Shown here piece by piece: positions 16,479-26,395 of a stretch of 64,000 bases of DNA (position 1 is the stretch's first letter; every line of letters begins with the position of its first letter). The DNA lies in contig NZ_VLIY01000014.1 in NCBI RefSeq assembly GCF_007489285.1, forward strand, positions 1 through 64,000, written 5' to 3'. This DNA comes from Skermania sp. ID1734 (GTDB taxonomy: Bacteria; Actinomycetota; Actinomycetes; Mycobacteriales; Mycobacteriaceae). The notes below the pieces were generated by a model. It ran no database searches. It was not told where the DNA came from and was given only the letters and a program-made list of their open reading frames with translations. Made by a program: the position numbers and the translations under genes.

Positions 16479-16523
16479 CTCTGTCCCCGTGGGCGCGACC
16501 GGGGAGTCAATCGCATGAAAAAT

Positions 16524-16562
16524 ACTAGCCCCGTAACTTCGATAAGCGCCCATTTCGGGCGC
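16524..16562. promoter_or_regulatory. Divergent promoter region with a GC hairpin
   Basis: Between the kinase and amidase starts lie GCGCCC-ATTTC-GGGCGC (16546-16562), a 6-bp stem with a 5-base loop, and TAGTAT on the minus strand (16529-16524), a possible -10 for the kinase. GATACT just before the amidase ATG could serve the other direction. The palindrome may bind a regulator of both genes. Confidence 0.35.
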
Positions 16563-16603
16563 GGATACTCCGCCTCGACACGGCGCTAGCGGATACTCGT
16601 AGC

Positions 16604-17974
16604 ATGCTGCGCTCGGGTGAGTTCCGCGCCGACGACTTCACCGCTACTTCCATTGCCACCAGGGTGCGCGCCGGCGAGTTGGATCCGGTGCGGTCGGTGC
16701 AGGAGGCGTTGGACCGAATCGCCAAGCGCGACAGTGGGATCGACGCATTCATCGCGGTGCGTGGGGAAGCGGCGCTGGCCGAGGCGAAGGAGCTGTCGCT
16801 GCGCCGCGATCTGCCGTCGCTGCCGATGGCGGGTGTGCCGGTCGCGGTCAAGGACAACATCGCGGTCAAGGGTCTGCCGTTGCGGATGGGTTCGCGGGCA
16901 ACCGCCGCCGAACCGTCCGCCGTCGATCACCCGGTGGTCGCCCGGTTGCGGGAGGCCGGCGCGGTCATCGTCGGGCTCACCGCGATGCCCGAACTCGGGA
17001 TCTGGGGAACAACGGACAGTCCGGGCCGTGTGACCCGCAATCCGTGGGATTCGACGCGAACGGCCGGCGGGTCGTCCGGCGGCGCGGCCGCCGCGGTCAG
17101 CGCGGGCATGGTGCCCATCGCACACGGCAACGACGGCCTCGGCTCCATCCGGATTCCGTCGGCCTGCTGCGGATTGTTCGGGATCAAGCCCGGCAGCGGG
17201 CTGGTGCCGTCGGAGGTCGGTCGAACGTCATGGTTCGGGATGACCGAGAACGGCCCGCTGGCCACCACCGTCGGCGACGCCGCGCTGATGCTGTCGGTTC
17301 TCGCGCAACGGCCGGAGTTGGCGGCGCTGGCTAACCCTAAGGGTCTGCGCATCGGGCTCGCGGCCGGGTCACCCACGCCGCTGGTGCGGGTGGATCGGCA
17401 CTGGACGGCGGCCGCCCGCACCGCCGGGTCGGTTCTCGTTTCGGCCGGTCACTTGGTCGAGACCACCACATTGCCGTACCAGCCCAGCGACGTGGCGGAA
17501 TTCGTCCGCTGGACCGGGGGTGCGGCCAACGATGCCGAGGCGCTCGACCGGTCGCTGTTGCAGAAGCGGAATCGGCGGCACGTGGCCGTGGGACGGGTGG
17601 TCAATGAGCTGCAGTTGGTGCGGCCGCGTTCCATCGACCGCGCCCACCACCGGTTGCAGCAGTTCTTCGCGACCCACGATGTGGTTATTACGCCGACGCT
17701 CGCGCAAAATCCGCCGAAGTCCCGCGAATGGAGCGAAAAGGGTTGGCTGGCAAACATACTCGCCAACGTCAGGTACGCGCCGTTCGCGGCGCTGTGGAAC
17801 CTGCTCGGCTGGCCGGCCGCGAGCGTGCCGGTGGGTTTGCATCCGGTGACGGGCACGCCGATGGCTGCGCAACTGGCCGGGCCGCCCGGCAGCGAGGCGG
17901 TTCTGCTCGCTTTGGCCGCTCAAATCGAAGCCCATCGCCCCTGGCAGCGGGTTGCACCGGAGTTTGTCGACTGA
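16604..17974 (+). CDS. Amidase signature-family hydrolase
   Basis: A 456-residue amidase with the complete catalytic triad by position: Lys83 in VAVKDNIAVKG, cis-Ser157 in GGSSGG, and nucleophile Ser181 in GLGSIRIPSACCG. The family hydrolyses carboxamides such as small aliphatic amides, nicotinamide analogues or acyl amides; the specific substrate is not readable. It is not GatA: there are no gatB or gatC neighbours. The gene is followed 23 bases later by a LysR regulator on the same strand. Confidence 0.85.
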   Translation: MLRSGEFRADDFTATSIATRVRAGELDPVRSVQEALDRIAKRDSGIDAFIAVRGEAALAEAKELSLRRDLPSLPMAGVPVAVKDNIAVKGLPLRMGSRATAAEPSAVDHPVVARLREAGAVIVGLTAMPELGIWGTTDSPGRVTRNPWDSTRTAGGSSGGAAAAVSAGMVPIAHGNDGLGSIRIPSACCGLFGIKPGSGLVPSEVGRTSWFGMTENGPLATTVGDAALMLSVLAQRPELAALANPKGLRIGLAAGSPTPLVRVDRHWTAAARTAGSVLVSAGHLVETTTLPYQPSDVAEFVRWTGGAANDAEALDRSLLQKRNRRHVAVGRVVNELQLVRPRSIDRAHHRLQQFFATHDVVITPTLAQNPPKSREWSEKGWLANILANVRYAPFAALWNLLGWPAASVPVGLHPVTGTPMAAQLAGPPGSEAVLLALAAQIEAHRPWQRVAPEFVD

Positions 17975-17984
17975 GCGCCATCTG

Positions 17985-17999
17985 ATAGCAAGGTGCTAT
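17985..17999. promoter_or_regulatory. Palindrome overlapping the LysR gene start codon
   Basis: ATAGCA-AGG-TGCTAT is a perfect 6-bp inverted repeat whose last two bases are the first two of the ATG at 17998. Binding here would block translation initiation or transcription, so autorepression by the LysR protein is a natural reading. The repeat also includes the only AGG that could act as a ribosome binding site. Confidence 0.5.
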
Positions 18000-18849
18000 G
18001 GATCCACACCTTCGCGACCTGCGCTATTTCGTCGCGGTGGCCGAGGAACTGCACTTCACCAACGCTGCCCAACGCCTGCAGATCAAGCAGCCGACCCTGT
18101 CGCGGCAGATCCGGCAGCTCGAATCACAGCTTGGGGCAACGCTGCTCGACCGCGACCAGCGGTCGGTCGCGTTGACGGTGGCCGGTCGCCAACTGTTGGA
18201 GCGCGCGCGGCAGATCCTCGCCTTGTGGGATGAAACCGCCGCCGAGTTGGGCAGTGCGCAGCAGACCCTGCGGGTGGGCGTCCAACCGGGCGTCGGACTC
18301 GGGGCGATCGGGGATCTGGTCACCGCGCCGGACGTACAACTCGAGATCCGGCATGCGCCCTGGTCGGATCCGTCCTGCGGGCTGGCGACCCGAACGGCCG
18401 ATGTCGCCGCAGTATGGCTGCCGATCCCGGATCTCGATCGGTACGACTACCGGGTGCTCAGCGTCGAACGGCGATGGGTGTTGCTGCCCGAGGCGCATCC
18501 GCTTGCCGCGGCCGAGCGCATCGACTTCGCCGACCTGCTCGACGAACCGTTCATCGCGCTGCCCGCCGAGGCTGGGGCCACTCGTGACTACTGGCTGGCC
18601 GTGGCCGATCGCGGCGGCCGAGCACCCATCATCGGTGCCGAAGCGGCCACCCCCGAGGAGACCCTGGAAGACGTCGGAATGGGTCTCGGCGTGTGCTTGG
18701 TCGCCGAGGGCAACTTAGCGATGTATCAGTGGCCGGGCGTCGTCGCGCGCCCGGTCGACGGGGTCACCGACTGCGAATTCGCCCTGGTGTGGCGTCCTGA
18801 TGACGAGCGCCCGGAGCTACGCGCGTACGTGGAGCGAGTGGCCGGCTAA
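17998..18849 (+). CDS. LysR-family transcriptional regulator
   Basis: A 283-residue protein with a standard N-terminal winged helix (LRYFVAVAEELHFTNAAQRL, then PTLSRQIRQLE) and a C-terminal effector-binding domain of the type II periplasmic-binding fold. Targets are probably nearby: the amidase upstream, or the SDR and aldehyde dehydrogenase downstream on the other strand. Its stop overlaps that of the convergent SDR gene by four bases. The inducer is unknown. Confidence 0.88.
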   Translation: MDPHLRDLRYFVAVAEELHFTNAAQRLQIKQPTLSRQIRQLESQLGATLLDRDQRSVALTVAGRQLLERARQILALWDETAAELGSAQQTLRVGVQPGVGLGAIGDLVTAPDVQLEIRHAPWSDPSCGLATRTADVAAVWLPIPDLDRYDYRVLSVERRWVLLPEAHPLAAAERIDFADLLDEPFIALPAEAGATRDYWLAVADRGGRAPIIGAEAATPEETLEDVGMGLGVCLVAEGNLAMYQWPGVVARPVDGVTDCEFALVWRPDDERPELRAYVERVAG

Positions 18850-19688
18850 CCTTCCACACCCCGCGCCCGGTCCTCGTACGCCTTGCGCGCCGCGCTGTCG
18901 ACGTCGTCGAGGAAGACGTGGTCGAGACCGAACGCGCGGCCCATCCAGTCCGTGAGCGGGCCCGGCATGAACTTCTGGCTGGCAACGAGCAGTCCGGCGA
19001 TCCGGGTGACCGCCACTCGCGGCTTCGGCGTCGCTATCAACTCGAGCACGGCGTTCGCGATATCGGCGGGTTCGGCGTTGCGCAGTCCCTTCGCGCCGGC
19101 GGTGCCGGCGATCAACTCGGTGTTGGTGAAGGTGGGTAGCACCGCGGAGAAGTGCACGCCGCTGTCGCGATATTCGCGCCGGGCCGAGTCGGTGAACGCC
19201 AGTACCGCGGCCTTGCTCGCGCAATAGGTCGCCATGCCGGGTGTCGGGGTCTCGCCAGCGAGTGAGGCGATGTTGATGACGTGCCCGCTGCCGCGGGCAA
19301 CCATCCGCTCGGCGGCAAGCTTGCTGCCGAGAATGACGCCGTAGACGTTGATGTCGAGGATCCTTCGCGTCACCCGGTCGGGCTCGTCGATCAACCGGCC
19401 CACCGGCATGATTCCGGCGTTGTTGACGAGCACGTCGATAGGTCCGAGTTGGCGCTCGACCTGATCGAGAAAGCTCGTGAACGAGTCCAGGTCTGTGACA
19501 TCGAGAGTGCCGTACACATCAAGATTCAGCGTCGAGCCCGACTCCTTGACGGTGGCCTCGTCGACGTCGCCAATAGCGACCTTGGCGCCGGCCCGGTGCA
19601 GCGCGGTGGCGGTGGCGAGCCCGATTCCTCTTGCGCCACCGGTGATTACGACAACTTTGCCGCGGACCGTCGCGGTTACCTCAGCCAT
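18846..19688 (-). CDS. Short-chain dehydrogenase/reductase
   Basis: A 280-residue SDR starting at ATG 19688 with GGAAAGG upstream. NAD(P)-binding TGGARGIG, NNAG, a Ser in NIASLAGE, and the active-site YCASK are all present. A C-terminal extension of about 40 residues (LTDWMGRAFGLDHVFLDDVD) beyond the catalytic core is typical of mycobacterial SDRs related to lipid or xenobiotic metabolism. It lies 23 bases downstream of the aldehyde dehydrogenase and is probably in the same transcript, so the two may act in sequence from alcohol to acid. Confidence 0.85.
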   Translation of the reverse strand: MAEVTATVRGKVVVITGGARGIGLATATALHRAGAKVAIGDVDEATVKESGSTLNLDVYGTLDVTDLDSFTSFLDQVERQLGPIDVLVNNAGIMPVGRLIDEPDRVTRRILDINVYGVILGSKLAAERMVARGSGHVINIASLAGETPTPGMATYCASKAAVLAFTDSARREYRDSGVHFSAVLPTFTNTELIAGTAGAKGLRNAEPADIANAVLELIATPKPRVAVTRIAGLLVASQKFMPGPLTDWMGRAFGLDHVFLDDVDSAARKAYEDRARGVEG

Positions 19689-19711
19689 GTGCTGCCTTTC
19701 CGGGTGCGGGG

Positions 19712-21259
19712 TCAGAGCGAGATTCCGAAGCGGCGCAGGCCACGGGCACTCGCCGCGCGCATCACCGACATCGCAAACTTGACCTTGTTCTTGTTGTACG
19801 GGAACCAGATGAGTTCCTTCGTCTGCGTGGGCACTCGCGGTGCCGTAATGGCTTGTACGCGGCAGTACTTGCGCACCCCGTTCGGCCCACCCCAGCGCGC
19901 ACCGAGCCCGGATTCTTTCCAACCGCCCATCGGCAGCGCGAAGCTGAAAAGGTTTGCGGCAGCGTCGTTGATGTTGACCGCACCGACCTCGAGGCGCCGC
20001 GCCACGCGTTCGCCGCGGGAGCGGTCACCGGTCCACACGGTCGCCGAGAGCCCATACACCGAGTCGTTGGCGAGCCGGATTGCCTCCTCCTCGTCGGCCA
20101 CCTTGATGATCGGCAGCGTCGGGCCGAACGTCTCCTCGCGAATGCACGACATCGACTGGTCCACGTCCACCAAAACCGTTGGCTGGAAGAAGGTTCCGAC
20201 GCCGGTTGGCTTGCCGCCCACGACCGCGCGGGCGCCGCCCGCGACCGCTTCGTCAACATGGCGCTGCACCACGTCGCGTTGGGCGGCGTTGGCCAGCGCG
20301 CCCACGTCGTAGCGGTAGCCGCGGTCGTCTGCGCCCTGACGCAGTTCGCCGACGTGCTTGGTCAGCTTGGCCACGAACTCGTCGTACACCGGCGCCTCGA
20401 CGTAGACGCGTTCGACGCTGACGCAGACCTGCCCGGCGTTGAGCAGGCCGCCGAAGGCCACGCCGTAGGCGGCGCGGTCCAGATCAGCATCGGCCAGAAC
20501 CAGCGCGGGATCCTTGCCGCCCAGTTCCAAGCTGTACGGGATGAGCCGCTCCGCACAGGCCTTGGCGATCACCCGCCCGGTGCGCGTGGACCCGGTGAAC
20601 TGCACGTAATCGACGTTGGCGACCACCGCCGCGCCGGTTTCTCCACGTCCGGTGGCCAGCGCGAGCACCGGCGGTGCGCCGATCTCCTGCCAGCCTCGGA
20701 CCAGCAGTTCACCACCGAGCGGGGTGACCTCCGACGGCTTGAGCAGCACCGCGGCACCCGCCGCCAGTGCCGGAACGACGTCGATGCCGGGCATCGCAAA
20801 GGGGAAGTTCCACGGCGTGATCACGCCGACCACTTGATACGGACGGTAAATCGTGGTCAGTTTCTTGACCTTGCCGAGCGGGCTGTGCGGCGCCGGGTGC
20901 TCGTCGGCCAGAAATGTCGGTGCGTGGCGGGCGTAGTAGCCGATCAGGTCGGCGACGAACGGCGCCTCGATGGTGGCGTCCACCCGCGGTTTGGACGTCT
21001 CCGATTGCAGTACGTCGGAGATCGTTTCCGCGTGATCGAAGATCCAGTCCTGTAGCTTGCGCAACCACTCGGCGCGGCCCTTCGGCCCGATTGCCTCCCA
21101 CTCCGGTTGCGCGGCGCGCAGTTGGGCGACCTTGGCGGCCACGACCTGTGCCGACTCATCTGCGACAGTGCCGACCACCCGTCCATCAGCGGGGTTGCGG
21201 ACCTCGATGACGGGCCGTTTGGCCTTTGACGCTGGTGACGCGGTGGCAATTTCGGTCAT
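19712..21259 (-). CDS. NAD(P)-dependent aldehyde dehydrogenase (succinic-semialdehyde type)
   Basis: A 515-residue aldehyde dehydrogenase with the cofactor motif ITPWNFPFAMPG, FTGSTRTGR, catalytic Glu in LELGGKDP, and nucleophilic Cys in GQVCVSVERVYV. The C-terminal region ends with a basic stretch (ASARGLRRFGISL). Closest in type to the succinic semialdehyde dehydrogenases (GabD2-like) of mycobacteria, but the true aldehyde is uncertain. AGGAG lies 9 bases before ATG 21259. It is divergent from the PucR-type regulator, its likely controller. Confidence 0.85.
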   Translation of the reverse strand: MTEIATASPASKAKRPVIEVRNPADGRVVGTVADESAQVVAAKVAQLRAAQPEWEAIGPKGRAEWLRKLQDWIFDHAETISDVLQSETSKPRVDATIEAPFVADLIGYYARHAPTFLADEHPAPHSPLGKVKKLTTIYRPYQVVGVITPWNFPFAMPGIDVVPALAAGAAVLLKPSEVTPLGGELLVRGWQEIGAPPVLALATGRGETGAAVVANVDYVQFTGSTRTGRVIAKACAERLIPYSLELGGKDPALVLADADLDRAAYGVAFGGLLNAGQVCVSVERVYVEAPVYDEFVAKLTKHVGELRQGADDRGYRYDVGALANAAQRDVVQRHVDEAVAGGARAVVGGKPTGVGTFFQPTVLVDVDQSMSCIREETFGPTLPIIKVADEEEAIRLANDSVYGLSATVWTGDRSRGERVARRLEVGAVNINDAAANLFSFALPMGGWKESGLGARWGGPNGVRKYCRVQAITAPRVPTQTKELIWFPYNKNKVKFAMSVMRAASARGLRRFGISL

Positions 21260-21422
21260 CGATGCTCTCCTGTGTTGGCTGGGCGCCCGTGCCCGGTCGG
21301 TGCCCGCGATTCATACCTGCGCACTCCTCGAACACGCGCTGTGATGAGGCGCACTGGCCTATGATGCTGGCACAACAAATTGCGCTGCGCTTGGTCCAGC
21401 AGGTCAAGTTGGGGCAGCAATC

Positions 21423-21439
21423 TTGTACTCTCGATACAA
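21423..21439. promoter_or_regulatory. Palindrome abutting the PucR-type gene start
   Basis: TTGTA-CTCTCGA-TACAA is a perfect 5-bp inverted repeat with a 7-base centre, ending directly at the ATG at 21440. There is no Shine-Dalgarno sequence in this stretch. It is a candidate autoregulatory site in the 180-bp region shared with the divergent aldehyde dehydrogenase gene. Confidence 0.4.
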
Positions 21440-22690
21440 ATGTCTAAGCAGCTGTCCAAAGAGCTCCGCGACTGGATGCTCGAATACGTCGCGGACACGA
21501 TGCGACCGGCCCAGACCGCGCAGATCGTCGGCCGTATCAACACGGCCGTCATCGAATTGGTGCCCGAGTTGGCCGACCATGAACTGCAGCGCGACCTCGC
21601 GGCGAGCACCGAGGCCCAACTGCAGGCCATCATGTTCGGGTTCACCGATGACCTCGGCGACGTCACCTTGCCGCCCGAAGCCCACGGCCTCGCCCGCAGC
21701 ATCGCCAGGCGCGGCCTCGATCTGCGGGTTTTGCTGCAGATCTATCGGGTCGGCCAGCAGGCCGCGATCGACTATCTGACGGAAGTCATCGAGGCCCGAC
21801 AACTCGACCCGGCGTTTGAGCGCGCATTGCTGCTGTGGTTTTTCGAGCGAACAGCGGCCTGGTTCGCGACATCGGTGGAAACGCTTAGCGACACCTTCAG
21901 CCGAGAACGCGAGCGCGGCTTCCGCGATGCATTCACCCGGCGCTCCGAAACCATTCGGGCGTTGCTTGCCGGCGACCACATCGACGTCGATCGGGCATCG
22001 CTGCACCTGGACTACCGGCTCTCACGCACACACCTCGCGTTTGCACTGTGGGACACCGAGGCGGAGACCGGCTACTCCGGCGATGCGATCGGAACCCTCG
22101 AGCGGGTCGCGGGCCGGATCGCGGCGGCCGCGGGCACGACTCGACTGTTGACAGCTCCCTCCGGGGCGCGCGGGCTGTGGGGCTGGCTCGGCGTTGAGGC
22201 GCCCCTCGACTCTTCCGCGCTAACCAATCGCGAGGCGGTGGGCGCCAGTCGATCGGTGCAGGTCGCATTCGGCAATGCCGGCGCCGGTCTGGACGGTTTT
22301 CGGAGCAGTCATCGCGAAGCCCTGGCAGCGCGGCGGATCGTCGAAACGTCGGGGCGCCACGACTGGCTCACCAGATATTCCGACGTGGAAATCGCCTCCC
22401 TGGTGGGTGCGGACAACACGGCTATGCGGACCCTGGTCGCGCGCGAATTGGCCGGCATCACCGGCCGCGACGCCCATGCGGCGCGATTGCGGGACACCCT
22501 GGCGGCCTATCTCGGCAACCATCGAAGTCCAGAGGCGGCCGCCCGCCATCTGGGCGTTCACAAGAACACCGTGCGCTACCGGATGCAGCGGATCGAGGAG
22601 TTACTCGGGCACAACATCGACAGCCGGCGAGTGCAGTTGGAGATCGCGCTGGCGTGTGTGGCGGCCTATGGCGAATCGGTGTTGCCGTGA
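21440..22690 (+). CDS. PucR/CdaR-family transcriptional regulator
   Basis: A 416-residue protein. The N-terminal 170 residues are helical, resembling the RsbT-like sensor part of this family; the middle is a CdaR/GGDEF-like fold (LDYRLSRTHLAFALWD and onward); the C-terminus carries the PucR helix-turn-helix, RSPEAAARHLGVHKNTVRYR. Such proteins activate catabolic operons in response to substrates. It is transcribed away from the aldehyde dehydrogenase and SDR genes, which are the likely targets. ATG 21440 is adopted although no ribosome binding site is visible. Confidence 0.8.
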   Translation: MSKQLSKELRDWMLEYVADTMRPAQTAQIVGRINTAVIELVPELADHELQRDLAASTEAQLQAIMFGFTDDLGDVTLPPEAHGLARSIARRGLDLRVLLQIYRVGQQAAIDYLTEVIEARQLDPAFERALLLWFFERTAAWFATSVETLSDTFSRERERGFRDAFTRRSETIRALLAGDHIDVDRASLHLDYRLSRTHLAFALWDTEAETGYSGDAIGTLERVAGRIAAAAGTTRLLTAPSGARGLWGWLGVEAPLDSSALTNREAVGASRSVQVAFGNAGAGLDGFRSSHREALAARRIVETSGRHDWLTRYSDVEIASLVGADNTAMRTLVARELAGITGRDAHAARLRDTLAAYLGNHRSPEAAARHLGVHKNTVRYRMQRIEELLGHNIDSRRVQLEIALACVAAYGESVLP

Positions 22691-22717
22691 CGCTGACCCA
22701 CGTTGACCCAGATCGGA

Positions 22718-22966
22718 TCAGTGCGCGTGGATGCGCCGCAGCGGCGGCAGGTTCTTCGGTGGCACCCGCCGTTCCGGCAAATCGGCAAGCAGTCGACGGG
22801 TGGCCGCTGCGACGTCGGCGACTGCCGCCTCGACCGCCAGCCGATTACTGTCGGATATCGCCGACAGCCCACCTACCTTGCGCACGTACTGCAGTGCGGC
22901 CGCCTCGATCTCTTCCTCCGTCGCCGGTGGTTCCAGGCCCCTGAGTGCGGTGATGTTTCGGCACAT
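22718..22966 (-). CDS. DUF2277 family protein
   Basis: An 82-residue protein beginning MCRNITALRGLEPPATEEEI and continuing AALQYVRKVGG, the DUF2277 signature. The family is conserved in actinobacteria and has no assigned function; the N-terminal Met-Cys-Arg-Asn is invariant as far as I recall. It is divergent from ftsH, whose promoter must lie in the 274-bp gap between them. Confidence 0.82.
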   Translation of the reverse strand: MCRNITALRGLEPPATEEEIEAAALQYVRKVGGLSAISDSNRLAVEAAVADVAAATRRLLADLPERRVPPKNLPPLRRIHAH

Positions 22967-23126
22967 AGGCCGAGGGTACGGCTGGCGCACGGGCGCCGGG
23001 TCGGGCGCGGAAGAGACGTCGGGAACCCGGGCGCAAATCTCCGCGTTGTTCAGTAATAAGGAACTGCAGTTAGAAGCTCTGCATTGGTGGTTGGGCGCTG
23101 GGTACGCGGGGGTAAGTGCTTCGCGG

Positions 23127-23132
23127 TAGCCT
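23127..23132 (+). promoter_or_regulatory. Candidate -10 element of ftsH
   Basis: TAGCCT fits the TANNNT consensus of mycobacterial SigA promoters and would place transcription start near 23139, giving a 5' untranslated region of about 100 bases before the ftsH ATG. No clear -35 hexamer is seen. The rest of 22967-23240 has no other recognisable feature. Confidence 0.35.
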
Positions 23133-23240
23133 GGTGTGTCCGGGACAAACCGGATCCGGCGCAGCTGCGAAGACCGGAAATGGGAATACCGACGAGACCC
23201 CGCACTTTGGGAAAGGACTGGCCGCCGCGGCCGACGCTGT

Positions 23241-25595
23241 ATGAACCGCAAGACTGTCTTTCGCAACCTGGCCATAGTGGCGGCGATTTTGCTGATCATC
23301 TATGCGTTCAGCTACTTCGGTAATGACACTCGCGGTTGGAAAAAGGTCGACACCTCGGTGGCGATCTCGCAGCTCGACGCAAAGAACGTGGCCAAGGCCC
23401 AGATCGATGACAAAGAGCAGCAGTTACGGCTGACCCTGAAAAAGGGTAACGACGCCACCGATAACAAGACCGAAATCATCACCAAATATCCAAATTCGGC
23501 CGCTGGCGAAATCTTTACGAAGGTCCAGCAATCCGGGGCGCAGAGCTACGACACCGTTGTGAACCAGGAAAGCTGGTTCACTTCGATGTTGATGTTCGTA
23601 GTGCCCATGGTGGCGCTGCTGGCCATCTTCGTTTACATCATGGGCCGCATGCAGGGCGGTGGTCGCGGCGGCGTGATGGGCTTCGGGCGATCCAAGGCGA
23701 AGCAGCTCAGCAAGGACATGCCGAAGACCACGTTCGCCGATGTGGCCGGCGCCGACGAAGCGGTCGAAGAGCTCTACGAAATCAAGGACTTTCTGCAGAA
23801 CCCCACGCGGTATCAGGCCCTCGGCGCCAAGATCCCGAAGGGCGTGCTGCTGTACGGCCCGCCGGGAACCGGTAAGACGCTGCTGGCCCGCGCGGTGGCC
23901 GGCGAGGCCGGCGTGCCGTTCTTCACGATCTCCGGTTCGGACTTCGTGGAGATGTTCGTGGGCGTCGGTGCGTCCCGGGTGCGCGATCTGTTCGAGCAGG
24001 CCAAACAGAACAGCCCGTGCATCATCTTCGTCGATGAGATCGACGCGGTCGGCCGCCAGCGCGGCGCCGGCCTCGGTGGCGGCCACGACGAGCGCGAACA
24101 AACGCTCAACCAGCTGCTCGTGGAGATGGACGGCTTCGGCGACCGCACCGGCATCATCCTGATCGCGGCCACCAACCGGCCCGACATCCTCGACCCGGCG
24201 TTGCTGCGTCCCGGTCGCTTCGACCGCCAGATCCCCGTCGGCAATCCGGACCTCGCCGGCCGGCGCGCGATCCTGCGCGTGCACTCGCAGGGCAAGCCGA
24301 TTTCCCCGGATGCGGATCTGGACGGTCTCGCCAAGCGGACCGTCGGCATGTCGGGTGCGGACCTGGCCAATGTCATCAACGAGGCCGCGCTGCTCACCGC
24401 CCGGGAAAACGGCGCGGTGATCACCCGCGACGCCCTGGAGGAGGCCGTCGACCGCGTGATCGGCGGTCCTCGTCGCAAGAGCCGCATCATCAGCGAGCAG
24501 GAAAAGAAGATCACTGCCTACCACGAGGGTGGGCACACCTTGGCGGCCTGGGCGATGCCGGACATCGAGCCGGTCTACAAGGTCACCATCCTGGCCCGCG
24601 GCCGCACCGGTGGCCACGCGATGACGGTGCCCGAGGACGACAAGGGTCTGATGACCCGCTCGGAGATGATCGCGCGCCTGGTTATGGCAATGGGCGGTCG
24701 CGCCGCCGAGGAGTTGGTCTTCGCGGAGCCCACCACGGGGGCGTCCTCCGACATCGACCAGGCCACCAAGATCGCGCGTGCAATGGTGACCGAGTACGGC
24801 ATGAGCTCCAAGCTCGGCGCGGTCCGCTACGGTACCGACCACGGCGACCCGTTCCTGGGCCGCACGATGGGTACCGCGCCGGACTACAGCCACGAGATCG
24901 CCCGCGAGATCGATGAGGAGGTGCGCAACCTCATCGAGGCCGCGCACACCGAGGCCTGGGCAATTCTCAACGAGTACCGCGACGTGCTGGACGAGCTGGC
25001 CACCGCGCTGCTCGAACGTGAGACGCTGCACCGCCGCGACCTCGAGCAGATCTTCACGACTGTGGAGAAGCGGCCCCGGATTACGGCCTTCAACGACTTC
25101 GGTGAGCGGGTTCCCTCGGACAAGCCGCCGGTCAAGACGCCGCGCGAGCTGGCGATCGAGCGTGGCGAGCCGTATCCCGAGCCGAATGAGACCGCGCCGA
25201 AACCGCCACAGCCGCAACAGCATCAGCCGCGGCCGGTCCCGGCGCAGCCGAACGGCTACCCCGGCCAACCCAACGGTTACCCCCCGCCGCCGCAGTACGG
25301 CGGCTATCCGCCGGCGTCGCACGGCTCGCGTCCGGACTACGGTGCGCCGGCGGGCTGGTCCGCCCCCGGGTGGCCGCCCACGGAGGACAACCGGCATTAC
25401 AACGGTCCGGAACAGGGCCAGCAGGGGCAGCAGGGCCGTCAGCCCACGCAGCCGCGCGAGTCCGAACGGGCCTACCACTGGGGCCCGCCGGGTCCCCGCC
25501 ACGATGCCGGTGAGCGGTACCCACGGCACGGGGAGCACAACCAGCCTGGCGAGAGCGACCAGCAGAGTTGGGACGGACCGAACGGGCACTATTGA
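23241..25595 (+). CDS. ftsH: ATP-dependent zinc metalloprotease FtsH
   Basis: A 784-residue membrane AAA+ protease that degrades misfolded membrane proteins and regulators. There are two N-terminal membrane helices (about 9-27 and 112-132) around an extracytoplasmic domain. Walker A GPPGTGKT is near residue 205, Walker [12 protein letters not shown], the SRH region [18 protein letters not shown], and the zinc site HEGGH near 427. The C-terminal ~140 residues form a low-complexity Pro/Gln/Gly-rich tail with repeats such as [16 protein letters not shown], typical of mycobacterial FtsH. ATG 23241 starts the canonical MNRKTVFRN sequence. Confidence 0.96.
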   Translation: MNRKTVFRNLAIVAAILLIIYAFSYFGNDTRGWKKVDTSVAISQLDAKNVAKAQIDDKEQQLRLTLKKGNDATDNKTEIITKYPNSAAGEIFTKVQQSGAQSYDTVVNQESWFTSMLMFVVPMVALLAIFVYIMGRMQGGGRGGVMGFGRSKAKQLSKDMPKTTFADVAGADEAVEELYEIKDFLQNPTRYQALGAKIPKGVLLYGPPGTGKTLLARAVAGEAGVPFFTISGSDFVEMFVGVGASRVRDLFEQAKQNSPCIIFVDEIDAVGRQRGAGLGGGHDEREQTLNQLLVEMDGFGDRTGIILIAATNRPDILDPALLRPGRFDRQIPVGNPDLAGRRAILRVHSQGKPISPDADLDGLAKRTVGMSGADLANVINEAALLTARENGAVITRDALEEAVDRVIGGPRRKSRIISEQEKKITAYHEGGHTLAAWAMPDIEPVYKVTILARGRTGGHAMTVPEDDKGLMTRSEMIARLVMAMGGRAAEELVFAEPTTGASSDIDQATKIARAMVTEYGMSSKLGAVRYGTDHGDPFLGRTMGTAPDYSHEIAREIDEEVRNLIEAAHTEAWAILNEYRDVLDELATALLERETLHRRDLEQIFTTVEKRPRITAFNDFGERVPSDKPPVKTPRELAIERGEPYPEPNETAPKPPQPQQHQPRPVPAQPNGYPGQPNGYPPPPQYGGYPPASHGSRPDYGAPAGWSAPGWPPTEDNRHYNGPEQGQQGQQGRQPTQPRESERAYHWGPPGPRHDAGERYPRHGEHNQPGESDQQSWDGPNGHY

Positions 25596-25720
25596 TCGGC
25601 CGGCCCTACGCTGTGGTTGCGTTAAGCGCTGATCGCGAGAGTTGTCCGCTGCCCCGTTGGGGCCATGACCCGCAGGAGTCCGCCGGTGAACTTCCTCGAC
25701 ATTTTGGGAGGTGTCGACCG

Positions 25721-26395
25721 TTGGCGGTGAGGCAGCTCGACGGAGACCGGAACGGCGAACAGCCGGTGTCGCAAGACGGTCGGGCCGGACGAGATCACCA
25801 CGAACTGACAGCGCTCGAGACGGGGCGGCGCTTCGACCAGGCGCGCGCCGAAGCGGCTATCCGGGAGTTGCTGCTGGCCGTGGGTGAGGATCCCGACCGG
25901 CCCGGTCTGGTCGACACGCCAGCGCGGGTGGCGCGGTCATATCGCGAGGTGTTCGCCGGCCTGTACGTGGAACCGGACTCGGTACTGGACACCACTTTCG
26001 ACGAGGGACACCAGGAACTGGTCCTGGTCCGCGACATCCCGCTCTATTCCACCTGCGAACACCACTTGGTCTCCTTCCACGGCGTCGCGCACGTCGGCTA
26101 CATCCCGGGTCCGTCCGGCCGGGTGACCGGGTTGTCGAAGCTGGCGCGGCTGGTAGACCTCTACGCCAAGCGGCCTCAGGTGCAGGAGCGGTTGACCAGC
26201 CAAATCGCCGACGCTGTGATGCGCAAGCTCGACCCGCGCGGAGCGATCGTCGTGATCGAGGCCGAGCATCTGTGCATGGCCATGCGTGGAATCCGCAAAC
26301 CCGGTGCCAGCACCACCACTTCGGCGGTGCGCGGCCTGCTGCAGTCCAGCGCCGTCTCGCGCGCCGAGGCGCTCGACTTGATCTTGCGCAGGTGA
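25721..26395 (+). CDS. folE: GTP cyclohydrolase I
   Basis: Converts GTP to 7,8-dihydroneopterin triphosphate, the first step of folate synthesis. Zinc and catalytic residues appear in [13 protein letters not shown] and in the C-terminal [14 protein letters not shown]. Total about 224 residues, with a variable N-terminal extension. The TTG at 25721 is chosen because GGGAGG lies 9 bases upstream; GTG 25727 is the alternative. It overlaps folP by four bases, starting a tight fol operon downstream of ftsH. Confidence 0.94.
   Translation: MAVRQLDGDRNGEQPVSQDGRAGRDHHELTALETGRRFDQARAEAAIRELLLAVGEDPDRPGLVDTPARVARSYREVFAGLYVEPDSVLDTTFDEGHQELVLVRDIPLYSTCEHHLVSFHGVAHVGYIPGPSGRVTGLSKLARLVDLYAKRPQVQERLTSQIADAVMRKLDPRGAIVVIEAEHLCMAMRGIRKPGASTTTSAVRGLLQSSAVSRAEALDLILRR

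Noticed and set aside
23136-23240. N-terminal extension of FtsH from GTG 23136
   Set aside because: A TAGCCT -10 immediately before it implies that transcription begins at about this point, and the canonical FtsH start is MNRK at 23241.
23424-25589. 721-codon frame antisense to ftsH
   Set aside because: Shadow of a highly conserved gene; no start signal and Arg/Gly/His-rich translation.
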